The notes beneath the pieces are model-generated. The model did not search any database, was not told where the DNA came from, and saw only the letters and a list, made by a program, of their open reading frames with translations. The translations under genes were made by a program, and so were the position numbers. From an uncultured Clostridia bacterium (lineage in GTDB: Bacteria > Bacillota > Clostridia > Christensenellales > Borkfalkiaceae), in NCBI GenBank assembly GCA_944354085.1, contig CALVPW010000086.1, forward strand, positions 1 through 35,450: DNA of 35,450 bases, read 5' to 3'. Shown here in pieces: positions 25,716-31,701 of the stretch. How positions within the stretch are numbered: position 1 is the stretch's first letter; every line of letters starts with the position of its first letter.

Positions 25716-25744
25716 ATCATAGCATAGTCGCCTGCAAAATGCAA
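25716..25744 (-). promoter_or_regulatory. Promoter of the leuA T-box leader
   Basis: Minus strand TTGCAT (25744-25739), 17-base spacer ending TGC (extended -10), TATGAT (25721-25716). A 7-base hairpin after rbr (GCTTGCA/TGCAGGC) overlaps the -35 box but has no T-run. Confidence 0.7.
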
Positions 25745-25761
25745 GCAATTTGCGCGATCTT

Positions 25762-26301
25762 TTAGTAATTTTCGGGCTTGACCTGGAAGTACGCCTTGGG
25801 ATGCGCGCACACGGGGCAGACCTCGGGCGCTTCGCTCGCCTTGACGATGGCGCCGCAGTTGAGGCACTGCCAGTACACCTCGCCGTCCTTGACGAACACC
25901 CTGCCCTCTTCCACGTTTTTGAGCAGCGCACGATAACGCGCCTCGTGCTCCTTTTCGACGGAAGCGACTTTCTCGAACATCTCGGCGATGGCGTCGAACC
26001 CCTCTTCGCGCGCGACTTTCGCAAACGTGGGATACATATCCGTCCACTCGTCGTTCTCGCCTGCAGCAGCCGCCGCAAGATTTTCCGCCGTCGTGCCGAT
26101 GCCGCCCGCGATGAGCTTATACCACATTTTTGCGTGCTCGCGCTCGTTGCCCGACGTCTCCTCGAAGATCGCCGCGATCTGGTTGAATCCGTCCTTTTTC
26201 GCCTTGGAGGCAAAATAAGCGTACTTGTTCGTCGCCATGCTCTCCCCCGCGAACGCCGCCATCAGATTTTCCAACGTCTTTGTGCCTTTGAGTTCTTTCA
26301 T
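25762..26301 (-). CDS. rbr: Rubrerythrin
   Basis: Non-haem di-iron peroxidase that protects anaerobes from hydrogen peroxide. The 179-residue protein has the four-helix di-iron domain with ligands in FAGESMATNKYAYF, EETSGNEREHAKMW and ASVEKEHEARY, followed by a C-terminal rubredoxin-like domain with two CxxC knuckles (CLNCG and CPVCAHPKAYF, about residues 145-170). It lies 12 bases downstream of the PerR/Fur-type gene with an AGGAGATCACG ribosome site, so both are expected in one peroxide-responsive operon. Confidence 0.96.
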   Translation of the reverse strand: MKELKGTKTLENLMAAFAGESMATNKYAYFASKAKKDGFNQIAAIFEETSGNEREHAKMWYKLIAGGIGTTAENLAAAAAGENDEWTDMYPTFAKVAREEGFDAIAEMFEKVASVEKEHEARYRALLKNVEEGRVFVKDGEVYWQCLNCGAIVKASEAPEVCPVCAHPKAYFQVKPENY

Positions 26302-26313
26302 CGTGATCTCCTT

Positions 26314-26727
26314 TTATCTTTCATTTGCGCCTTGGCGCATGTTTCCCGTTGTTTTGGCGCATGCCGCGCAGACGCCGTAAAACTCCACCTCGCACCCTTC
26401 GATGCAAAATCCCGCGCTCTTCGCCTCCGCCGAAAGGGCGGAAAAATCGGGCAGAAATACGTCGCTCACGCCCCCGCAGACGCGGCACCTGCCGTGCGCG
26501 TGCGGTGCGAGCGTATGATCGTAGCGGGTGTCGCTGCCGAACAGCGTGACCCTGCGCGCCTGTCCGCCCTCCGCAAACCCGTTGAGGACGCGGAAGACCG
26601 TCCCGCGGGAGATCGTGGGATGCTCGCCGTGCACGCGCTCGTAGACCTCGGTCGCCGTGGGGTGATCGAGCGCTCTGAGCGCATCGTATACCATCTGTTT
26701 TTGCTTGGTATGGCGTACCGCTCCCAT
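26314..26727 (-). CDS. Fur-family regulator, PerR-like
   Basis: Metal-dependent repressor, most likely the peroxide sensor of this operon. The 137-residue protein has a winged helix (about residues 5-80: ATEVYERVHGEHPTISRGTVFRVLNGFAEGG), the regulatory metal site DHTLAPHAHGRC, and two structural-zinc CxxC pairs (CRVC and CAAC). PerR rather than Fur is inferred from rbr directly downstream; side chains alone do not settle it. Its promoter carries a dyad, CTTATTCTTGATAAG (26746-26760), at the transcription start, suggesting autoregulation. The start has AAGGGGCAAGG upstream. Confidence 0.9.
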   Translation of the reverse strand: MGAVRHTKQKQMVYDALRALDHPTATEVYERVHGEHPTISRGTVFRVLNGFAEGGQARRVTLFGSDTRYDHTLAPHAHGRCRVCGGVSDVFLPDFSALSAEAKSAGFCIEGCEVEFYGVCAACAKTTGNMRQGANER

Positions 26728-26745
26728 CCTTGCCCCTTAATAAGA

Positions 26746-26789
26746 CTTATTCTTGATAAGAGTATAGCATAAAAAAAGAAGGCTGTCAA
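26746..26789 (-). promoter_or_regulatory. perR-rbr promoter with PerR/Fur-type operator
   Basis: Minus strand TTGACA (26789-26784), 17-base spacer, TATACT (26766-26761), directly followed by a 7-1-7 dyad CTTATTCTTGATAAG (26746-26760; six of seven pairs). The dyad covers the expected transcription start, a good place for a repressor. Confidence 0.75.
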
Positions 26790-26798
26790 GCCTTCTTT
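26771..26798 (-). terminator. Terminator of ruvX-DUF1292, fused to perR promoter
   Basis: A perfect ten-base stem AAAGAAGGCT/AGCCTTCTTT (26789-26798 with 26775-26784), four-base loop, followed on the minus strand by a T-run (26771-26777, shared with the stem's end). The loop and stem edge carry the TTGACA -35 box of the next promoter. Confidence 0.85.
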
Positions 26799-26809
26799 CA
26801 AAAATATTT

Positions 26810-27142
26810 TTATTCTTTGCCGTCGAGCGCCGCGGCTTCGTCGGCGTCCTCAAAGTCCTCGTACTGGGCGCAGAACTCTGCGAACACCTCGTCGAGTTCG
26901 TCGTCGTCCTCGATCTGCACGAGGCGCTCGTCGTCCTCTTCGCCCTCGATGCGGTAGATGGCGACCTCTTCGCCCTCGTCGTCCTCCCCTTCCTCGGCAT
27001 CTTTGACCTCGGTGAGGGCGCAGTACCAGCCGCCCTTGTATTCGAACGTCATCAGGTGTTCGAAACGGAAGGTGTTACCGTCGTCATCGACGAGTTCGAC
27101 GATGTTTTCCTCTTCGTTGTAATCGTTGCGTTCCTCTTTCAT
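26810..27142 (-). CDS. DUF1292 (YrzB-like) protein
   Basis: A very acidic 110-residue protein with the DUF1292 core: NIVELVDDDGNTFRFEHLMTFEYKGGWYCAL, EVAIYRIE and LVQIEDDDELDEVFAEFCAQY. The family is widespread in Firmicutes and usually sits next to ruvX; no function is established. The start at 27142 is chosen because it overlaps the ruvX stop as ATGA and has AAGGAG eight bases upstream; an ATG two codons earlier is too near the ribosome site. Probably cotranscribed with ruvX and ended by the terminator at 26771-26798. Confidence 0.9.
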   Translation of the reverse strand: MKEERNDYNEEENIVELVDDDGNTFRFEHLMTFEYKGGWYCALTEVKDAEEGEDDEGEEVAIYRIEGEEDDERLVQIEDDDELDEVFAEFCAQYEDFEDADEAAALDGKE

Positions 27143-27579
27143 ATCCATTTCTCCTTCTTTTTTGCTTTGGCGAGATAGCTTTCGAGAATGTACGCCGCGG
27201 CGATGGAATCCACCTGCTTTTTGCGCTTATCCTTTTTGACGGAAACGCCCATCTCGTTGAGATCTCCCCGCGCGGCGCGGGTGGTGTAACGCTCGTCTTC
27301 GAACACGACGGCGAGCCCTTCCGCCTCCAGCAGCGCGGCGAAGCGGCGCGTCTTCTCGCTCTGGACGCTCTCGCTGCCGTCCTCGTTGAGGGGGAGCCCC
27401 ACCACGACCGTCCGCACGCCGCGCGCCGCGGCGCGCGCGGCGAGCGCCTTTGCGTCGCGCAGGCGGTCGCCCGTACGGAAATAGGTATCGGACGGGACGG
27501 CGTAGTCGCCGAACGGGTCGCTGAATGCCACGCCGATGCGTTTGTCGCCCACGTCGAAGGCGGCGATCTGTTCCAACAT
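27139..27579 (-). CDS. ruvX: RuvX/YqgF-family Holliday junction resolvase-like nuclease
   Basis: RNase H-fold nuclease implicated in pre-16S rRNA 5' maturation and in junction resolution. The 146-residue protein has AFDVGDKRIGVAFSDPFGDYA (first catalytic Asp), VVVGLPLNEDGSES, VVFEDERYTTRAA and the C-terminal KKDKRKKQVDSIAAAYILESYL with the last Asp. The ATG at 27579 is chosen because the family begins just before the DVGxKRIG motif; the frame extends to 27627 but crosses the promoter. No Shine-Dalgarno precedes it, and the predicted transcription start coincides with its A. DUF1292 gene follows with a four-base overlap. Confidence 0.94.
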   Translation of the reverse strand: MLEQIAAFDVGDKRIGVAFSDPFGDYAVPSDTYFRTGDRLRDAKALAARAAARGVRTVVVGLPLNEDGSESVQSEKTRRFAALLEAEGLAVVFEDERYTTRAARGDLNEMGVSVKKDKRKKQVDSIAAAYILESYLAKAKKKEKWI

Positions 27580-27585
27580 AATTTG

Positions 27586-27614
27586 ATTATACCATGTTTT
27601 TTGCAAGAAGTAAA
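27586..27614 (-). promoter_or_regulatory. ruvX promoter, leaderless layout
   Basis: Minus strand TTTACT (27614-27609), 17-base spacer ending TGG (extended -10), TATAAT (27591-27586). Seven bases after the hexamer is the A of the ruvX ATG (27579). Confidence 0.7.
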
Positions 27615-27640
27615 CGGTTTTGCACAACTTTTACGGCGGC

Positions 27641-27675
27641 AAAAGGGCGCTCCCCGCTTTTATGCGGGGAGCGCC
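27641..27675 (-). terminator. Terminator after the 66-residue protein gene
   Basis: A perfect 12-base stem (27646-27657 with 27664-27675), six-base loop, then CTTTT on the minus strand (27645-27641). It isolates the ruvX unit from the genes upstream. Confidence 0.8.
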
Positions 27676-27679
27676 GTCC

Positions 27680-27880
27680 TTACTTCGCCTGCGCGGCTTT
27701 TTTTGCCTGCGCGCCCTCTTCGGGACGGGCGGCAAGGCGTTCGTCCATCATCTCGTCCACCTTTTTGAGCACTTCCTGCTGGCTCTTTTTGACGAGCGAA
27801 CGCGCCTTGTAGCTGTTGGCGACGATGAGCGCGCCCGCCGCCATGCCGAGCGCGACTCCCAAACAAAAAAGTTTTTCCAT
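27680..27880 (-). CDS. Small protein with N-terminal membrane segment, unrecognised
   Basis: A 66-residue protein with one hydrophobic segment (about residues 4-21, LFCLGVALGMAAGALIVA) followed by a basic-then-mixed helical region likely to be coiled (SLVKKSQQEVLKKVDEMMDE) and an Ala/Lys-rich tail. The layout resembles small YtxH-like or spore-associated membrane proteins, but I do not recognise the family. GGAGGGAAGC is a good ribosome site and a strong terminator follows. It lies 57 bases after the 192-residue gene and is likely in its transcript. Confidence 0.75.
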   Translation of the reverse strand: MEKLFCLGVALGMAAGALIVANSYKARSLVKKSQQEVLKKVDEMMDERLAARPEEGAQAKKAAQAK

Positions 27881-27937
27881 GCTTCCCTCCGTGGCGGCAT
27901 CCGCCGCCCGAAGGTAGTTTGTGAAAGCACGCGCCGC

Positions 27938-28516
27938 TTATGCTCCGCCGCCGCTGCGCAATTTTTCCAATTCGGCGCGCAGGCGCGCGTTCTCTTCCTT
28001 CAGATCCGCCGCGATGCGTTCGTAGAGCGCGTCGATCTCCCGCTCTAAGCGGCGCTGCAAGAACGTCTTTTCGACAGGGACGCCCGCCTCTTCGGCGACG
28101 CGCCGCACCCGCTCGGGCTGCTTTTTGACGAGGTTGCGGTACTTGTTCTGCATGCGCAGCATGAGCTTCTCGTCCCCCTCCGAAAGATCGCGGATGGCTT
28201 TGCGGACGGATACCCCCTTGCTGCGCTCCAACAGTACTTTTTTGAGCATCTCGTCCGCCTCCTCCTCGGTGAACGGTCTGATCTCGCCCGCTTTCAGACC
28301 CTTGCCCTGCAAAATGCGCCGCACGCGCGCATCCTCCGTGCGCCGCAAAAAGGCGTAATAATAGTTGCGCACGCTCCCTTTGGCGCGGTTGTGCGCCTTC
28401 CCGTACGTTTCGAACAGATAGGAGAGCGTTTTCCCCGCGTTCCTGCCCGAATAAATGTACTCGATGAGCCCCTCTGCCTCTTCCTCGGTATATCCGTTGA
28501 TCTTGCTCACTGCCAT
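27938..28516 (-). CDS. Unrecognised protein with Myb/RsfA-like N-terminus and C-terminal coil
   Basis: A 192-residue, charged, helical protein. Two N-terminal repeats start similarly: YTEEEAEGLIEYIYSGRN (about 9-26) and FTEEEADEMLKKVLLERS (about 82-99), each followed by a region with Lys/Arg-rich helix (GSVRNYYYAFLRR; KLMLRMQNKYRNLVKK). This T-E-E-E start with a later aromatic helix recalls SANT/Myb-like and RsfA-type DNA-binding repeats. The C-terminus (about 148-188) is a coiled coil, ADLKEENARLRAELEKL. It may be a transcription factor, possibly sporulation-related, but that is inference. Ribosome site GGAGGTCATCGT. It diverges from the plus-strand gene at 28578. Confidence 0.8.
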   Translation of the reverse strand: MAVSKINGYTEEEAEGLIEYIYSGRNAGKTLSYLFETYGKAHNRAKGSVRNYYYAFLRRTEDARVRRILQGKGLKAGEIRPFTEEEADEMLKKVLLERSKGVSVRKAIRDLSEGDEKLMLRMQNKYRNLVKKQPERVRRVAEEAGVPVEKTFLQRRLEREIDALYERIAADLKEENARLRAELEKLRSGGGA

Positions 28517-28577
28517 ACGATGACCTCCGCGCAGATGATTGACATAATCTTGCCCGAATATACATTGAATAATAGCA

Positions 28578-29450
28578 ATGAGAATGTTTTTTTGCGCCGA
28601 ACAGGCGTGCGCCCTGTTCGTGAACGGCGCCTATCTCGGGGTCGCGGACGGCTTTTGGCGGGCGGTGGAGCTCGACCCCGCCGACCGTCCCTTTTGCGAA
28701 TGCAAGGCGGCGGGATACGCGCCCGTACGGTTCGTGGCGGACGAAGATCTCCTGTTCGCGCCGCCGCCCGGGATCGAACTGTATTTTTGCCGCGGCGACG
28801 TGTGCATCCGCCTGTGCGATTTTTTCCGCGCCGATCCCGCGCTGCGCGTCCTGTGGCAAAAGCGGCTGGGGAACGCCCTGCTCACCCTGTGTTTGCAGGG
28901 GCGGCTGACGCTCAACCTCGAAACGCCGCAGGGATTTTTCCCCATCCCCCTCCCCTTCTGCATGCAGCAGAGCGTCCCTTCGCGCGCGGGCGGGCTCTTC
29001 CTTTTGGAGAGCGAAGAGGCGTTCGCGCTCATCCGCGAGGACGGCGCCGTGTGCGCGCTCTCGGAGGGGCGGATAACCCAACGCGGGGATACGGTCTGCG
29101 CCGAAGTCCCCCTGCACGACAGCCGCGGCAGCGTCGTCAGACGCCGCTACGAGCGTGGCGTCCTGAAAGAGAGCGTCCCCGTGGCGGCACGCGGCGGCGC
29201 GGACGAGACCCCTTTGGCGTTTTTTGAGGCGCTGCTCGCGGGCGAGGACGTCACCCGACGCATGGCGCCCTCTCTCGCGTCCAAAAACAGGCTTTTAAGC
29301 AAGTTCTTGGGCAATTTCGAGCGGGCGGTCGTCCTCGAAGAAGAGGACGTGATCGGGCTCGTATACGCCCGCAAAGCGCGCGTGTTCGACGTGCGCCCCT
29401 TCCGCGTGACGACGGAGGCGGGGCGCGTGACGAACATCGTGCAGATATGA
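28578..29450 (+). CDS. Unrecognised 290-residue protein
   Basis: A soluble, mostly beta-predicted protein of a family I do not recognise. No signal peptide or membrane segment is apparent. The N-terminus (ALFVNGAYLGVADGFWRAVEL, ending in AAGYAPVRF) has a PEGA-like flavour of a short beta unit, but the match is too weak to claim. Six cysteines lie in the first half, with no metal-binding spacing. The C-terminus (LASKNRLLSKFLGNFERAVVLEEEDVIGLVYARKARVFDVRPF) resembles a compact alpha-beta end. The start at 28578 has no Shine-Dalgarno; TTGACA (28539-28544) and TACATT (28561-28566) could give a leader of only about five bases. It diverges from the 192-residue gene. Coding bias and the full open frame support it as real. 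Confidence 0.75.
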   Translation: MRMFFCAEQACALFVNGAYLGVADGFWRAVELDPADRPFCECKAAGYAPVRFVADEDLLFAPPPGIELYFCRGDVCIRLCDFFRADPALRVLWQKRLGNALLTLCLQGRLTLNLETPQGFFPIPLPFCMQQSVPSRAGGLFLLESEEAFALIREDGAVCALSEGRITQRGDTVCAEVPLHDSRGSVVRRRYERGVLKESVPVAARGGADETPLAFFEALLAGEDVTRRMAPSLASKNRLLSKFLGNFERAVVLEEEDVIGLVYARKARVFDVRPFRVTTEAGRVTNIVQI

Positions 29451-29472
29451 AAAGCTCCCCTTGCGGGGAGCT
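29450..29472. terminator. Hairpin between two convergent genes, weak terminator
   Basis: Eight-base stem AGCTCCCC/GGGGAGCT (29453-29460 with 29465-29472), loop TTGC. T-tracts are short on both sides (TTTC on minus; CGTATTTTAAT on plus), so efficiency is uncertain. Confidence 0.6.
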
Positions 29473-29478
29473 CGTATT

Positions 29479-30375
29479 TTAATATTTTGTGACCGTGACC
29501 GACTTGATCACGATGGGCATCTCCATCGGCGTATTGAATTCCGCCGTCAGATCGCCCTTGTTGACCGCCTCGTTGGGATCGTAGCGGTTGAGGCGCACCG
29601 TCTGCTCCTCGGTAAAGCTCGCATCCTCGTCGAGGGATTCCTTATACTCGGCGATGGCGTTCAAAAGCCCGTTCTCCAGCTGGTCCTCGTAATCCTTTGC
29701 CATGCCGAACACGCAATAGGTACTGTCGGCAGAGGGGCGCTGCTCGCCCGTGAACAGATAGAAGAGCGACGTTGCGCTGTTGTATTTGTATTTCTTCCGC
29801 TGATACGCCTGCCCGTCGTTGTTGCTGCCGCCGTCCACGCGTTTGACGGTGACCTCGCCGTTGTAGTTGCCCTTATCGGTATAGTACATGACGAGCGCGC
29901 CCGCCGAATGGACGTACTCCTTGCCGTACTCCTGCTCGACGCCGTTCGCGGAAAATTCGCCGTACACCGTATAGGTGCCCTGCGTGGCTTCGGGATCCGA
30001 CCAGACGGACTGCGTGAAGGTGATCTCCTGCTCGGCTTCGAGCGCTTTGACCGTGCTCAGATAGTCGACCTCGACGAGTTCGCCGTTCTCGATGCGGTAC
30101 CCGCCCGTATGGTAGGTATAGTCGTCGGCAATGTCGTGCACGACGAGACCGTCGTAAAATCCTGCGTCGGCAAGCTCCAAAAAGTGCTGCACGGTGTTGG
30201 GCGCGTCGTTGCGCGAGAGCACAAAATCGACCGCGTAATCTGTTCCGTTGAAGGAATAGGTGATGGTGACTTCGGGATGATCGGACGAGCAGCCGGCGAA
30301 CATCATGCAAGCGCCCGCTGCGATCGCCGCGGCAGCGCCTACGCTTGCCATGCGGCGGAAAAACTTCTTTTTCAC
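29479..30375 (-). CDS. Cyclophilin-like lipoprotein, probably non-catalytic
   Basis: A 298-residue membrane-anchored lipoprotein. The signal peptide (about 1-28) ends in a lipobox-like MMFAGCSSD, with Cys29 as the lipidation site. Residues about 34-90 match the start of a cyclophilin-type prolyl isomerase: VTITYSFNGTDYAVDFVLSR, DAPNTVQHFLELADAGFYDGL. The catalytic stretch, normally FHRVIPxFMIQGGD, reads VHDIADDYTYHTGGY, so the active-site Arg and Gln are not conserved. The remainder (about 95-298) is acidic and contains AKDYEDQLENGLLNAI, resembling the later cyclophilin part with an insertion. The GTG start is preceded by GGAGG at seven bases. A binding or assembly role outside the membrane is likely; isomerase activity is doubtful. 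Confidence 0.82.
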   Translation of the reverse strand: MKKKFFRRMASVGAAAAIAAGACMMFAGCSSDHPEVTITYSFNGTDYAVDFVLSRNDAPNTVQHFLELADAGFYDGLVVHDIADDYTYHTGGYRIENGELVEVDYLSTVKALEAEQEITFTQSVWSDPEATQGTYTVYGEFSANGVEQEYGKEYVHSAGALVMYYTDKGNYNGEVTVKRVDGGSNNDGQAYQRKKYKYNSATSLFYLFTGEQRPSADSTYCVFGMAKDYEDQLENGLLNAIAEYKESLDEDASFTEEQTVRLNRYDPNEAVNKGDLTAEFNTPMEMPIVIKSVTVTKY

Positions 30376-30402
30376 GGAATGACCTCCAAGTGATTCCTTT
30401 CT

Positions 30403-30431
30403 ATTTTACTTGTATTTTTGCCATCCGTCAA
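30403..30431 (-). promoter_or_regulatory. Promoter of the cyclophilin-like lipoprotein gene
   Basis: Minus strand TTGACG (30431-30426), 17-base spacer, TAAAAT (30408-30403), about 28 bases before the GTG start codon. Confidence 0.75.
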
Positions 30432-30540
30432 GCGCTTTGCCCGCCTTCTGCGCGGAAAGAGGTGAAAATTGTGTGGATATGCCGCGCTATGCGCCCCGTA
30501 CGCGCCTGCACGGGCGCGGGCGCGCAGGCGTTTTGGGCAC

Positions 30541-30575
30541 AAAAAAAGACCTTTGGGAGATCCAAAGGTCTTTTT
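30541..30575 (-). terminator. Intrinsic terminator after rplL
   Basis: A perfect 14-base stem (30543-30556 with 30562-30575), five-base loop, and a seven-T run on the minus strand (30541-30547). It closes the rplJ-rplL unit; rpoB does not follow. Confidence 0.92.
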
Positions 30576-30585
30576 GCGATCTGAT

Positions 30586-30957
30586 TTACTCCATGACCGC
30601 CGTAGCGCCCGCTTCCTTGAGCTTGGCAACGGCAGCTTCCGCGTCTGCCTTCGGCACGGCTTCTTTGAGCACGCCGAGGGACTCGACCGCCTTCTTTGCC
30701 TCGGCAAGGCCAAGGCCCGTGAACTCGCGGACGACCTTGATGACGGCGATCTTGTTTGCGCCGAAATCTTTGAGGACGACGTTGAACTCCGTCTTCTCTT
30801 CCTCTGCGGGAGCTGCATCGGCAGCGCCTGCAGCGCCTGCAACTGCAACGGGAGCCGCGGCGGAAACGCCGAACTCCTCTTCGAGCGCCTTGACGAACTC
30901 GTTGAGCTCGACAACGGTCATCGCTTTGACTTCTTCGATAAACTTTTGAACGTCCAT
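30586..30957 (-). CDS. rplL: Ribosomal protein bL12 (L7/L12)
   Basis: Stalk protein that recruits translation factors to the large subunit. The 123-residue length is standard. It has an N-terminal dimerisation helix region (MDVQKFIEEVKAMTVVELNEFVKALEEEFGV), an Ala-rich flexible hinge (about 31-52) and the C-terminal domain EFNVVLKDFGANKIAVIKVVRE, LGLAEAKKAVESLG. It follows rplJ by 24 bases and a terminator is next, so the usual rplL-rpoB-rpoC linkage is interrupted. Confidence 0.98.
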   Translation of the reverse strand: MDVQKFIEEVKAMTVVELNEFVKALEEEFGVSAAAPVAVAGAAGAADAAPAEEEKTEFNVVLKDFGANKIAVIKVVREFTGLGLAEAKKAVESLGVLKEAVPKADAEAAVAKLKEAGATAVME

Positions 30958-30981
30958 GATCAGATTCTCCTTGATTGTTTT

Positions 30982-31479
30982 TTAAGATTTGGATTTCGCG
31001 ACCGCGTTGAGCGCGTACACGAGGTTTGCGATAGGCGCCTGCAGGCAACCCACCATCTTTGCGAGCAACACCTCTCTCGAGGGGATCGCCGCGAGCTTCT
31101 TGACGCCAGCCGCATCGACGTAAGCGCCGCCTACATAGGCGCTCTTGGGAACCAGCTTCCCGTCGAGGGTGGGCGTATCCTTGACTGCCTTTGCGAGAAG
31201 CGAGCAGCCGCTCGTTTCGTCGGGGCAGAAGACGAACGCAGTCGCGCCGTTCAGATCGTTATCGAACGCCGTAACGCCGAGCTCCTCGAACGCCTTGCGC
31301 ACAAGGGTGTTCTTGTACACCTTGTACTCGCAGGACGCGCTGCGGAACTTGTTGCGAAGTTCGGTGACTTCGGCGACCGTGAGCCTGTCGTACGTTGCGA
31401 GGACGACCGACTTGCTCGCCGTGATCTTTTCTTTGATCTCTTCGACGACTGCCTTCTTTGCCTCAAAATTTGCCGACAT
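30982..31479 (-). CDS. rplJ: Ribosomal protein uL10
   Basis: Base of the ribosomal stalk, anchoring L7/L12 to 23S rRNA. The 165-residue protein shows the family N-terminus (FEAKKAVVEEIKEKITASKSVVLATYDRLTVAEVTELRNKFR), EYKVYKNTLVRKAFEELG, and the C-terminal segment binding L12 (LLAKMVGCLQAPIANLVYALNAVAKSKS). The start has ACGGAGG upstream. A typical L10 leader and separate promoter lie upstream, suggesting autogenous control by the L10-L12 complex. Confidence 0.97.
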   Translation of the reverse strand: MSANFEAKKAVVEEIKEKITASKSVVLATYDRLTVAEVTELRNKFRSASCEYKVYKNTLVRKAFEELGVTAFDNDLNGATAFVFCPDETSGCSLLAKAVKDTPTLDGKLVPKSAYVGGAYVDAAGVKKLAAIPSREVLLAKMVGCLQAPIANLVYALNAVAKSKS

Positions 31480-31651
31480 AATTACCTCCGTAAAACTCTT
31501 GAAAGAGCCGATTGCGCGCCGTAAGGCGCATTGCGCGCCGTAAGGCGCAAAAAAACTTCCGCACCGCAGACGGGTACGGAAGCAAATATCCTCTTCTTCC
31601 TACCTCGACGGGAGATTAAGCGCATCGCTGCGCGCCCGTTGTCTGCGGTAT
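31480..31651 (-). promoter_or_regulatory. L10 ribosomal-protein leader
   Basis: The leader before rplJ contains the complementary pair ACCGCAGAC (near 31645-31637) and GTCTGCGGT (near 31573-31565) closing a structured domain, with CCCGTCGAGGTAGGA between them, as in L10 leaders (Rfam family known as L10_leader). It then shows a T-run (31549-31555) next to palindromic repeats. Binding of L10-L12 is expected to reduce expression of its own operon. Confidence 0.8.
31511..31548. repeat. Two perfect 19-bp tandem repeats in the rplJ leader
   Basis: ATTGCGCGCCGTAAGGCGC occurs twice in tandem (31511-31529, 31530-31548) followed by seven A on the plus strand. Each unit is itself a hairpin (GCGCC GTAA GGCGC). 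On the minus strand the T-run precedes the repeats, so they do not form an intrinsic terminator for rplJ. Confidence 0.85.
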
Positions 31652-31657
31652 GTGCCT

Positions 31658-31686
31658 ATTATAACTTACAAATACGCTTTCGTCAA
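31658..31686 (-). promoter_or_regulatory. rplJ-rplL promoter
   Basis: Minus strand TTGACG (31686-31681), 17-base spacer, TATAAT (31663-31658). It begins 16 bases after the rplA stop, with no terminator between, so readthrough from rplKA may add to it. Confidence 0.8.
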
Positions 31687-31701
31687 GCGATTTTGCGCGG
31701 T

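Noticed and set aside
31480..31556. Tandem repeats in the rplJ leader as an intrinsic terminator
   Set aside because: On the minus strand the T-run comes before the hairpins, so they do not make a terminator for transcription towards rplJ.
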